Made by a program: the position numbers and the translations under genes
Notes under the pieces: generated by a model
What the model was told of the DNA's origin: nothing
Databases searched by the model: none
The model's input: only the letters and a program-made list of their open reading frames with translations
Assembly: GCF_027594825.1 (NCBI RefSeq)
Contig: NZ_CP088930.1
Span: 930,001 to 994,000 of the forward strand
DNA length: 64,000 nucleotides
DNA from: Serratia liquefaciens
Lineage (GTDB): Bacteria; Pseudomonadota; Gammaproteobacteria; Enterobacterales; Enterobacteriaceae
Reading direction: 5' to 3'
Part shown: piece after piece, positions 1 to 6,966 of the stretch
Layout: every line of letters starts with the position of its first letter
Numbering within the stretch: the stretch's first letter is position 1

Positions 1-1
1 C

Positions 2-55
2 ACCATGTGTATCGGCGTCGGCCAGGGGATTGCGCTGATTATCGAACGGGTGTGA
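2..55 (+). CDS. pcaF: 3' end of beta-ketoadipyl-CoA thiolase (partial)
   Basis: Only the last 17 codons and the TGA stop lie in the window. They read [17 protein letters not shown], the conserved C-terminal thiolase segment that carries the second active-site cysteine (the Cys in TMCIGVGQG). The same segment occurs almost unchanged at the end of paaJ near 43.95 kb, differing only at Leu/Met. The next gene is pcaD, 13 bp downstream on the same strand, so this is most likely pcaF of the beta-ketoadipate pathway, which cleaves 3-oxoadipyl-CoA to succinyl-CoA and acetyl-CoA. The symbol rests on context because most of the gene is outside the window. Confidence 0.75.
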   Translation, partial: TMCIGVGQGIALIIERV

Positions 56-68
56 CAAGGGGACAAAG

Positions 69-839
69 ATGGATATCGACTATCGTCTTGATGGCCGCGC
101 GGCTGCGCCGCTGTTGGTGTTGTCCAACTCACTGGGCACCACCTTCGACCTGTGGCAACCGCAGCTGTTGGCACTGAGCGAACACTTTCGGGTATTGCGT
201 TATAACCAACGAGGACACGGTGCTACGCCGCTGTCTACCCGACGGTTACGGCTTGAGGATCTCGGACAGGATGTGATCGCCCTGCTCGATTATCTGGATG
301 TACCAAGCGCCCATTTCTGCGGCATTTCAATGGGCGGCCTGACCGGTCTGTGGCTTAACCGTTACCACCCGCAGCGCATCAAGCGGATGGTAGTCGCCAA
401 TACCGCCGCACGTATCGGCAATGCCGAAGGCTGGCAACAGCGGGCACAGCAGGTGCGTAGCCAAGGGTTGTCTTCGATTGCCGCCGCCTCCCCCGCCCGT
501 TGGTTCACCGAAGCCTTTCTGCGAAATCATCCTGAGCAGGTTGCCGCTCTGGTCGCCGGTCTGGCGGCCGGCAACCCCGAGGGATACGCCGGCTGCTGCG
601 ATGCATTGTCAGTGGCGGATTTACGCGCCGACGTGGTTTCCATGAGCCGACCGATGCAAGTCATCGCCGGAGAGGCCGATCCGGTAACTACCGTCGCGGA
701 CGCCGAGTTTCTGGTGGCCAACGCACCGCATGCCGAACTGCAGCGGCTGCCGGCTTCGCATATCTCCAACCTCGCCTGTCCGGGCCTATTCAGCCATAGC
801 GTGATCGAATTCCTGACCGAGGGGCGCATGGCGAGCTAA
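69..839 (+). CDS. pcaD: 3-oxoadipate enol-lactonase
   Basis: A 256-residue cytoplasmic alpha/beta hydrolase that opens 3-oxoadipate enol-lactone to 3-oxoadipate in the protocatechuate branch of the beta-ketoadipate pathway. The nucleophile elbow GISMGG sits at residues 85-90 (Ser87), the acid is probably Asp204 in GEADPVT, and the histidine is His231 in SHISN. The length fits the family. The ATG at 69 follows a purine-rich ribosome site (aagggga). It lies just after a thiolase end, as expected for a pcaF-pcaD order, and its stop is 5 bp from the stop of the convergent arsC. The product call is secure; other carboxylesterases share the fold, but the neighbour supports PcaD. Confidence 0.93.
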   Translation: MDIDYRLDGRAAAPLLVLSNSLGTTFDLWQPQLLALSEHFRVLRYNQRGHGATPLSTRRLRLEDLGQDVIALLDYLDVPSAHFCGISMGGLTGLWLNRYHPQRIKRMVVANTAARIGNAEGWQQRAQQVRSQGLSSIAAASPARWFTEAFLRNHPEQVAALVAGLAAGNPEGYAGCCDALSVADLRADVVSMSRPMQVIAGEADPVTTVADAEFLVANAPHAELQRLPASHISNLACPGLFSHSVIEFLTEGRMAS

Positions 840-844
840 GTCGG

Positions 845-1276
845 TTATTGGTCTGCTATTCGTCGCCCTTGCGCATCGATCACCGGTTCACCGTCTTCCT
901 TGGTGAAAGGACCTTGCTGCGGATCCGGCAGGATATCCAGCACGGCTTCCGACGGTCGACACAGACGGGTGCCCAAGGGTGTCACCACAATAGGTCGATT
1001 AATCAATATCGGCTGTTGCAACATAAAGTCGATCAACTGTTCGTCACTCCAGCCTACCTCTGCCAGCCCCAACGATTCATAAGGCTCCACGTTTTTACGC
1101 AATAAGGCTCGCGCAGATATCCCCATATCGGCAATCAGCTTGAGCAATTGCTGGCGGTCGGGCGGTGTTTCCAGATACAAAATCACCGTCGGTTCCACAC
1201 CGCTGTTGCGGATCAGTGCCAACGTATTGCGCGATGTGCCGCAAGCCGGGTTGTGGTAAATCTTGATGTTACTCAT
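845..1276 (-). CDS. arsC: Arsenate reductase, glutaredoxin-coupled
   Basis: A 143-residue cytosolic reductase that converts arsenate to arsenite with glutathione and glutaredoxin. The catalytic Cys12 lies in HNPACGTSRNT, and the three arginines that shape the anion site of the E. coli plasmid enzyme are all present at Arg60, Arg94 and Arg107. It is the last gene of arsRBC, 21 bp after arsB. The arsenite it makes is the substrate of ArsB. A ribosome site (gagagaac) precedes the ATG. Nothing is broken or unusual. Confidence 0.95.
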   Translation of the reverse strand: MSNIKIYHNPACGTSRNTLALIRNSGVEPTVILYLETPPDRQQLLKLIADMGISARALLRKNVEPYESLGLAEVGWSDEQLIDFMLQQPILINRPIVVTPLGTRLCRPSEAVLDILPDPQQGPFTKEDGEPVIDAQGRRIADQ

Positions 1277-1297
1277 GGCGTTCTCTCTGAGTTAAGG

Positions 1298-2584
1298 CTA
1301 AAGCGACAGGCGCAGAGCCAGAGCGGTCAGCGCAACCAACAGCACCGGCAGGGTCATCACTATCCCTACCCGGAAATAGTATCCCCAGCTTATAACGATG
1401 CTTTTCTTCGACAATACGTGCAGCCACAACAGCGTGGCCAGGCTACCGATCGGCGTAATTTTTGGCCCCAGATCGCTGCCGATGACATTGGCATAAATCA
1501 TTGCCTGTTTAATGACGCCTTCGGCATTGCTGCCGTCAATCGACAAGGCCCCCACCAACACCGTCGGCATGTTGTTCATCACCGAGGATAAAAATGCCGT
1601 CAGGAAACCGGTGCCCAGCGTGGCTGCCCAAATTCCGCGTTCGGCCAGAAAATCAAGCACACCGGCCAGCGTATCGGTCAGCCCTGCATTACGCAGCCCG
1701 TAGACCACCAGATACATCCCCAGTGAGAAGACCACGATCTGCCAGGGGGCGCCCCGCAACACTTTGGCAGTGTCGATGGCCTGCCCCTTTTTCGCCACCA
1801 GCAGCAGGATCAACGCCCCCACGGCGGCGACCAGGCTAACCGGCACGCCCAGCGGCTCAAGCCCAAAAAAACCCACCAGCAACAGCACCAATACGCCCCA
1901 ACCGGCTCTGAACGTCGGCAAATCGCGAATGGCCTCACGCGGTGGCCGCAGTAACCTCAGGTCATAGCTGCGCGGAATATCTTTGCGGAAGAACAGGTGC
2001 AACATCGCCAGCGTGGCGACGATGGCGGCAATGTTCACCGGCACCATTACCGCCGCATACTGCGTGAAACCCAGTTGAAAGAAATCAGCGGAGACGATAT
2101 TCACCAGATTAGACACCACCAGCGGCAGGCTGGCGGTATCGGCGATAAACCCCGCCGCCATCACGAAAGCCAGCGTAGCCCCTGAACTGAACCCTAACGC
2201 CAGCAGCATCGCAATCACTATCGGCGTCAGGATCAGCGCCGCCCCGTCATTGGCAAACAACGCCGCCACCGCGGCCCCCAGCAGCACAATGTAGGTGAAC
2301 AGCCAGCGCCCTTTGCCCTTGCCCCAGCGCGCAACATGCAGCGCGGCCCATTCAAAGAAGCCGGACTCATCCAGCAGCAGGCTGATAATGATCACAGCGA
2401 TAAAGGTCGCGGTGGCGTTCCAGACGATCTGCCAGACCAGCGGAATATCGCCGACGTGTACCACACCGGTCAGCAATGCCAAGACCGCGCCGAAAGAGGC
2501 ACTCCAGCCTATGCCCAGGCCTTTCGGCTGCCAGATCACCAAAACGATCGTCAGGATAAATATTGCCCCGGCCAACACCATCAC
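1298..2584 (-). CDS. arsB: Arsenite/antimonite efflux permease
   Basis: A 428-residue inner-membrane protein with about 12 hydrophobic segments, close to the 429 residues of E. coli ArsB. It starts [20 protein letters not shown] and holds the ArsB signature stretch [19 protein letters not shown] near residue 112. It expels arsenite using the proton gradient. No ArsA ATPase gene is present, so this is the two-component chromosomal form. It lies between arsR and arsC. The 67-bp arsR-arsB gap carries an operator-like palindrome, described separately. The ribosome site is aaggagt. Confidence 0.95.
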   Translation of the reverse strand: MMVLAGAIFILTIVLVIWQPKGLGIGWSASFGAVLALLTGVVHVGDIPLVWQIVWNATATFIAVIIISLLLDESGFFEWAALHVARWGKGKGRWLFTYIVLLGAAVAALFANDGAALILTPIVIAMLLALGFSSGATLAFVMAAGFIADTASLPLVVSNLVNIVSADFFQLGFTQYAAVMVPVNIAAIVATLAMLHLFFRKDIPRSYDLRLLRPPREAIRDLPTFRAGWGVLVLLLVGFFGLEPLGVPVSLVAAVGALILLLVAKKGQAIDTAKVLRGAPWQIVVFSLGMYLVVYGLRNAGLTDTLAGVLDFLAERGIWAATLGTGFLTAFLSSVMNNMPTVLVGALSIDGSNAEGVIKQAMIYANVIGSDLGPKITPIGSLATLLWLHVLSKKSIVISWGYYFRVGIVMTLPVLLVALTALALRLSL

Positions 2585-2606
2585 AACTCCTTAGTCTCTC
2601 ACATCA

Positions 2607-2618
2607 AACATATATGTT
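2607..2618. promoter_or_regulatory. Candidate second ArsR-type site between arsR and arsB
   Basis: The perfect 12-bp palindrome aacatatatgtt lies in the 67-bp arsR-arsB spacer. On the minus strand it reads into CATATATGTTT, the same 11 bp found just upstream of arsR. An AT-rich stretch and attcg lie next to it. Regulatory function is inferred from the repetition alone. Confidence 0.4.
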
Positions 2619-2651
2619 ATTTCGAATGTATTAGTTTAAATTTTTTTAGCG

Positions 2652-2981
2652 TTACCGGCAGACAGCCCCTAACGCACGCTGCGCCAGCTCGGTCATCTGC
2701 TGTTGCCGGCTAAGGTAAGCCTGTTCGATAATTGCCGCCGCCCAGGCCGGCATATGCGGCGACAGACGGTAGTAAATCCATTTGCCCTCGCGGCGATCGA
2801 TCAGCAGACCACTTTCACGTAACATCGCGAGGTGACGGGAAATCTTGGGTTGCGATTCCTCCAATACGCTGACCAACTCGCACACGCACAGCTCACCCAC
2901 CTGGCGCAGCAAAAGCACCAGCGTGAGACGAGTTTCCTCCGACAGATTTTTAAACAGTGCCAGTGGCGTCAGTGATGTCAT
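2652..2981 (-). CDS. arsR: Arsenite-responsive repressor, ArsR/SmtB family
   Basis: A 109-residue winged-helix repressor of the ars operon, released from DNA by arsenite. The metalloid-sensing motif ELCVCEL gives Cys32 and Cys34, and the recognition helix region QPKISRHLAMLRESGLL spans about residues 44-60. The ATG at 2981 is preceded by a strong aaggagg eight bases upstream. An in-frame extension to 3044 is possible but adds residues with no family match. It heads arsRBC on the minus strand, so it very likely autoregulates the operon. Confidence 0.93.
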   Translation of the reverse strand: MTSLTPLALFKNLSEETRLTLVLLLRQVGELCVCELVSVLEESQPKISRHLAMLRESGLLIDRREGKWIYYRLSPHMPAWAAAIIEQAYLSRQQQMTELAQRALGAVCR

Positions 2982-3036
2982 GGGGATCCTCCTTTTGCGA
3001 TAACCGTCATGATAAGCCTGAGGGGGATAAATGCCA

Positions 3037-3060
3037 AGAAACATATATGAATTAGTGAAT
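3037..3060 (-). promoter_or_regulatory. Candidate ars operator/promoter region
   Basis: About 60 bp upstream of the arsR start, the minus strand reads attcactaattcatatatg followed by TTT. This includes CATATATGTTT, which recurs in the arsR-arsB spacer. Placement ahead of the ArsR-controlled operon and AT-rich dyad character suit an ArsR operator. The -10 and -35 elements are not clear enough to call. Confidence 0.45.
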
Positions 3061-3233
3061 GTTAAGCGTTATGCCGATTTCGTGGAGGGGTTCACTTTCG
3101 CGATGGCCTGGTGAAAAAGCTCACTCAGCCTGAGTTAAGTTTCAGCTATTGATTCCATACGCCAAAGCGACTGTTCATTATGTGCTCTTTCGTTACAATC
3201 TCTAGCGTGAAATCCACCGTTTAGAGGGCTCTT

Positions 3234-3413
3234 ATGTACAACTTCTCACGTTATCAGGCAAAAGAACTGGCGCTGGCTTATATGAGCGGCAAAAAACACG
3301 ACCTGTCACCGCAGGAATTTCTGCAGCAACTGAAAAGCAGCGAAAAATCTTTCGACTATCTGTTGAAGCACGGCAACGAGCAGCCGCGCGAAGTGCTGGT
3401 GAAAAGTTTCTGA
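3234..3413 (+). CDS. Small conserved-looking protein, 59 aa
   Basis: A 59-codon reading frame starts MYNFSRYQAKELALAYMSGK and ends VLVKSF. It is soluble and charged, with a probable helical pair and no membrane segment. An agaggg ribosome site lies seven bases before the ATG, and an AT-rich region with promoter-like character lies upstream (about 3170-3215). I do not recognise the family. It stands alone between arsR and a convergent LysR gene and is followed at once by an inverted repeat. Composition and ribosome site make it a credible gene. Confidence 0.6.
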   Translation: MYNFSRYQAKELALAYMSGKKHDLSPQEFLQQLKSSEKSFDYLLKHGNEQPREVLVKSF

Positions 3414-3491
3414 CACCCCGCACCTTAACCTCCCTTCGCCGGTGGCGTACCAATAGGCACGCGTATTCCCGGCCGAATGGCGACGGGGTGT
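3413..3491. repeat. Long-range inverted repeat between convergent genes
   Basis: The 8-bp arms acaccccg (3413-3420) and cggggtgt (3484-3491) enclose about 63 bases with further complementary patches (cgccggtggcg). The left arm overlaps the stop codon of the small gene, and the right arm lies next to the LysR stop. It may act as a two-way terminator structure. There is no clear T-tract. Confidence 0.35.
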
Positions 3492-3493
3492 TA

Positions 3494-4411
3494 TCACCGA
3501 TCTGCGGTATCCCAATAAGGCCGCTCTCCTCCGAGCTGAGCCAGCAGAAAATCGACAAAGGCCGATACCTTAGCCGGTAAGTATTTGCGCTGTGGGTAGA
3601 CGGCATAAATGGCATGCTCGGGCAGCCGATAGTCCGGCATCAACTCAAGCAGTCGCCCCTGCGCAATATCGTCTCCGACGATAAAAGTCGGCATCTGACA
3701 AATCCCCAAACCGGCGATCAACGCTTCACGCAACGCCTCGCTGTTATTCACCTGGTAATTGCCTTTAGGCTGGAAACGTACGGCCCCCGCAGGCCCGTCG
3801 AACTGCCATTCGCTTCCACCCCGGAAATAGCTGTAAAACAGACAGTTATGTTTCGTTAACTGGTCCAGGTCCTTCGGTGTTCCACAACGCGCCAGATAAG
3901 ACGGCGCTGCGCACAAGACGCTGTTGCACGGCGCAATACGCCGGGCTATCAGGCTCGAGTCGGCCAGTTGACCAATGCGGATCGCCAGGTCATAGCCCCC
4001 TTCGACCAAATCGACCAGTTGGTCGTCCATCATCATATTGATCTCCACCGCGGGATAAGCGGCCAGGAAACGGGGGATCAAGGGGGCAATATGCAAACGA
4101 CCAAACACCATAGGTACGCTGATCCTCAGGCAGCCCTGCGGTTGCCCCTGCAAACGGGTGACCGCATCCTCCCCCTCTTGCGCTACGGCGCAGGCATTGC
4201 GTGCATAAACAAAATACTGCTCACCGGCCTCGGTCAGGCTCAAACTGCGGGTGGTTCGCTGCAATAATTGCACGCCCAACGAACGTTCCAACTGGGTAAT
4301 GCGTTTGCTTACTGCCGATTTGGTGATGCCCAGTCGCTCAGCGGCGGCAGAAAAGCTTTCACATTCCACCACCGCCACAAATACCGGGATTGCTGCAAAG
4401 CGATCGTTCAT
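3494..4411 (-). CDS. LysR-family transcriptional regulator
   Basis: A 305-residue LysR-type regulator. The N-terminal winged HTH covers about residues 5-63 (FSAAAERLGITKSAVSKRIT, then TTRSLSLTEAGEQY). The effector-binding domain follows, with the usual VEGGYDLAIRIG segment near residue 140. It is transcribed away from two small DMT transporter genes, with about 106 bp between starts, so it probably controls them and itself. The effector cannot be read from sequence. The ATG at 4411 gives a full-length N-terminus. Confidence 0.88.
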   Translation of the reverse strand: MNDRFAAIPVFVAVVECESFSAAAERLGITKSAVSKRITQLERSLGVQLLQRTTRSLSLTEAGEQYFVYARNACAVAQEGEDAVTRLQGQPQGCLRISVPMVFGRLHIAPLIPRFLAAYPAVEINMMMDDQLVDLVEGGYDLAIRIGQLADSSLIARRIAPCNSVLCAAPSYLARCGTPKDLDQLTKHNCLFYSYFRGGSEWQFDGPAGAVRFQPKGNYQVNNSEALREALIAGLGICQMPTFIVGDDIAQGRLLELMPDYRLPEHAIYAVYPQRKYLPAKVSAFVDFLLAQLGGERPYWDTADR

Positions 4412-4517
4412 TATCCGTCAACTTTTTCTCAACAATAAGTTTCCATTTTAGTGGATTAAGCTTTAAACAAAAACAATATAGGCTGCTCTTCAAATTAATT
4501 TTAAAGTTGAAATCCTG

Positions 4518-4973
4518 ATGCGTGAACGTTTTTCCGATCCTCTGCTGGCGCTGGGCGCCGGTGCCCTGTTGGCCTTGATGATTGCCATCAACAGCCTGCT
4601 GGCCGGCTATAACTCCCCTTTGCTTGCCTCTTGGCTGGCTCACGGTATAGGTGCCATCACCGCCTGGTTACTGCTGCTTCCGCTGAACCGTCGCTCCCCG
4701 CGCCACGCGCCCTCATCGGCCAGGATACCCCGCTGGGCCTATTTGGGTGGTCTGCCCGGCGCCCTGACGGTGGTGCTGGCCGCCATTACGGTCAACAGCC
4801 CGCTGGCGCTTTCCGGCAGCCTGGCGCTGATGCTCACCGGTCAGGTTCTGTTCGGCATGCTGGCCGACAGCTGCGGCTGGTTTGGCTCGATTAAACGCCG
4901 TCTGAGCCTCAACGATATCGTCGCCACGCTGCTGATCCTCTGCGGCTGCGCTCTGCTCATCTTCCTGAGGTAA
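4518..4973 (+). CDS. YdcZ/DUF606-type DMT transporter subunit (first of pair)
   Basis: A 151-residue hydrophobic protein with four to five membrane segments, the size of the half-length DMT proteins typified by E. coli YdcZ. It starts MRERFSDPLLALGAGALLAL and ends in a hydrophobic LLILCGCALLIFLR helix. A second protein of the same family begins 5 bp downstream, so the two probably form a paired small-molecule transporter. The divergent LysR gene is the likely regulator. The substrate is unknown. Confidence 0.8.
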   Translation: MRERFSDPLLALGAGALLALMIAINSLLAGYNSPLLASWLAHGIGAITAWLLLLPLNRRSPRHAPSSARIPRWAYLGGLPGALTVVLAAITVNSPLALSGSLALMLTGQVLFGMLADSCGWFGSIKRRLSLNDIVATLLILCGCALLIFLR

Positions 4974-4978
4974 CGTCC

Positions 4979-5443
4979 ATGTTTACCCTGATATTCCTTG
5001 CTCTACTCAACGGCGTCTGTATCGGTCTCAGTCGCGCAATCAACGGTCGCCTGGCGCTGGATCGTGGCGCTTTTCATGCTTCACTTTGCAATCATCTCGT
5101 CGGTTTCTTGTTCCTCAGCCTGCTGCTGGTGGCAACCGGCAGCGTCACCGGCGCGACCTTCGTCCAGGCCCCGTGGGGTGCCTATATGGGCGGGATCATT
5201 GGTGCGCTGTTTGTCGCGTTGAACAGCTATATCCTGCCGCGTCTCGGCACCCTGCGCGCCGCACTACTGATTATCAGTGGCCAAATGCTGGCAGGGGTCG
5301 TTATCGATCGCCTGCGCGACAGCGGCGATCCTATCAGCGCACAGATCTTGGGCGTGGGGCTGATCCTGCTGGGCGTCTATGTGGCCCGAATGGAAAAATC
5401 CCTGCTTAAGCTGATCCTTGAGCCTATTCAGCGGCGGAGTTAA
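4979..5443 (+). CDS. YdcZ/DUF606-type DMT transporter subunit (second of pair)
   Basis: A 154-residue relative of the preceding gene, with about four to five membrane helices (MFTLIFLALLNGVCIGLSRA at the start, LLIISGQMLAGVVIDRL in the middle) and a short basic cytoplasmic tail ending EPIQRRS. The five-base gap means translation is probably coupled to the first subunit. Paired DUF606 proteins are thought to act together as dual-topology-like transporters; that is family knowledge and not shown here. Confidence 0.8.
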   Translation: MFTLIFLALLNGVCIGLSRAINGRLALDRGAFHASLCNHLVGFLFLSLLLVATGSVTGATFVQAPWGAYMGGIIGALFVALNSYILPRLGTLRAALLIISGQMLAGVVIDRLRDSGDPISAQILGVGLILLGVYVARMEKSLLKLILEPIQRRS

Positions 5444-5523
5444 TTTCGTGCTTAGAGGCGAATATTTATCATATTCGTACACAGATACGAATTATTGACA
5501 TATTCGCCTTGAGGTGCGAAATT
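5442..5523. promoter_or_regulatory. Array of six alternating CGAA/TTCG half-sites, three concentric dyads
   Basis: Three perfect inverted repeats share one centre at 5482.5: aatttcg/cgaaatt (5442-5448 with 5517-5523), aggcgaatat/atattcgcct (5456-5465 with 5500-5509) and attcgta/tacgaat (5473-5479 with 5486-5492). The six half-sites alternate in direction and are spaced about 14-15 bp. The array ends 34 bp before the SatD-like gene and probably contains its promoter and operator. The likely binder is the HTH at the C-terminus of that protein; this is inference. Confidence 0.6.
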
Positions 5524-5557
5524 TACCGATAACTCCCGCTTCAGAGCAGAAAAAGAG

Positions 5558-6154
5558 ATGCCAGCACAAGTTAGCGTGATCACCGGCGATCTGGTCAATT
5601 CACGGCAATTAGACACCACTCACTACATTACCGGGTTAAGTGCCCTGCTGAGTCAATTGCAACGGGCTAAGCTTATTGAGCGATTCGAGATTTTCCGTGG
5701 CGACGCTTTTCAGGCGGTGGCCGAAGCGCAATCCGGTTTGCTGCTGGCGGTGTATATCCGTATTGCGCTTAGAGCGATGGACTCCCGCCATTGGGATGCC
5801 CGCATCGCCGTTGGGCTCGGCAGCGACCAGGGGCAAACCGCCGGTTATGGCAGCGCCTTTGTGAATTCTGGCCAGGCCCTGGACGCTTTGATGAAAAATT
5901 GCCGACTGGCTCTGAAAAATGACAATGAGCGGACAAATGCCATTGTCAGCGATCTATTGCCGATGTTAGATCATGTGATTAGCCGCCTCTCGCAGACCGA
6001 AGCGCAGGTCGTCCAGGCACGTTTCTTCGCCGATACCAGCCAGCAGGTGGCGGAAAAGCTGCAAAAGGCCGCCTCCACCGTTTCTGCCACGCTGAAACGC
6101 GCGGCCTACGAGGAAATTATGCGATTTATTCACGCGATTAACAGGATCACCTGA
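5558..6154 (+). CDS. SatD-like protein: cyclase-like fold plus C-terminal HTH
   Basis: A 198-residue soluble protein matching the SatD family pattern (ITGDLVNSR at residues 8-16). The N-terminal half has the motif order of class III nucleotide cyclases: an Asp in a strand (Asp11), a hairpin FEIFRGDAFQAV with Asp49, then ARIAVGLG and a GSAFVNSGQALD helix. The C-terminal part (about 144-181, LSQTEAQVVQARFF then VAEKLQKAASTVSATLKRA) looks like a sigma region 4 or LuxR-type HTH. Start codon follows aaaaagag. The next gene, DUF3307, begins two bases after the stop. The family call is moderate; cyclase likeness is my own pattern reading and activity is not claimed. Confidence 0.6.
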   Translation: MPAQVSVITGDLVNSRQLDTTHYITGLSALLSQLQRAKLIERFEIFRGDAFQAVAEAQSGLLLAVYIRIALRAMDSRHWDARIAVGLGSDQGQTAGYGSAFVNSGQALDALMKNCRLALKNDNERTNAIVSDLLPMLDHVISRLSQTEAQVVQARFFADTSQQVAEKLQKAASTVSATLKRAAYEEIMRFIHAINRIT

Positions 6155-6156
6155 AT

Positions 6157-6930
6157 ATGGATTTGAGCTACGCGCCGTTGCTGACCTGGTTGCTGGTGGT
6201 TCACCTGCTGGCCGACTTCCCGTTGCAGCCGCGCAGCTGGGTCGAGGATAAGGCTCGTCACCGCGCACGCTCCCGTTTCCTGCTGCTGCATGCCTTACTG
6301 CACGGCGTGCTGGCCGCCTGGGCGGTGGCCGGTTTTGCGTTGCTGCATGGCGGGCTCTCTTCCGGTCAGGTGCTGACCGCCCTGCTGGTTGTCGCCATCA
6401 GCCACTGGCTGATTGACCTGTTGAAGGTCACGTTATTGACTCGCATCAGTCAAGCGGGCAGTTTTCTGCTCGATCAAGGCCTGCATCTTACGGTGATTGC
6501 GCTGCTGTGGCTGTCGCTGACGCCCAATGCCAATGGCCTGCTTAGCGCGCTGGGAGCGGCCATTGCCGGTTGGCAGGCTGGGCTGATTGCGGTGACGTAT
6601 TTGGTGATTTATATGCCGATGGGCGTGCTTATCGGCCAGCTTTTGGCTCACTGGGCACCGCAGATGCCTCCCTCAGCCAAAACCGATAACGACTCGTTAT
6701 TGCGTGCGGGCAAACAAATCGGCTATCTGGAAAGAACGCTGATCCTGACCTTTGTGCTGATCGGCCAAATCCCGGCGGTCGGTTTTTTGCTGGCGGCCAA
6801 GTCAATCTTTCGCTTTGGCGATTTGCGCCAGAGCGATGACAAAATGCGTACCGAGTATGTGCTACTGGGTACGCTGTTTTCCTTTACGCTGACCATCATG
6901 CTGGGTCTGCTGGTGAAAAAAATGCTGTAG
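6157..6930 (+). CDS. DUF3307 membrane protein
   Basis: A 257-residue protein with about six to seven membrane helices. The N-terminal HLLADFPLQPRSWVEDKA (about residues 16-33) and following LLLHALLHGVL are typical of DUF3307 proteins. The C-terminal half adds an amphipathic stretch, a helix pair and ends VKKML. It is almost certainly co-translated with the SatD-like gene two bases upstream. This pairing of a regulator or cyclase-like protein with a membrane protein suggests a signalling or stress module. Function is unknown. Confidence 0.65.
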   Translation: MDLSYAPLLTWLLVVHLLADFPLQPRSWVEDKARHRARSRFLLLHALLHGVLAAWAVAGFALLHGGLSSGQVLTALLVVAISHWLIDLLKVTLLTRISQAGSFLLDQGLHLTVIALLWLSLTPNANGLLSALGAAIAGWQAGLIAVTYLVIYMPMGVLIGQLLAHWAPQMPPSAKTDNDSLLRAGKQIGYLERTLILTFVLIGQIPAVGFLLAAKSIFRFGDLRQSDDKMRTEYVLLGTLFSFTLTIMLGLLVKKML

Positions 6931-6955
6931 AGGCGGATAATATTTCGCCCCTACA
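6926..6955. terminator. Bidirectional terminator-like hairpin
   Basis: Arms tgtagaggcg (6926-6935) and cgcccctaca (6946-6955) pair at nine of ten positions around a 10-base AT-rich loop. It overlaps the stop of the DUF3307 gene and lies 11 bp from the end of convergent mgtB. T-tracts are weak. Confidence 0.5.
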
Positions 6956-6966
6956 GCCGGCACTGA

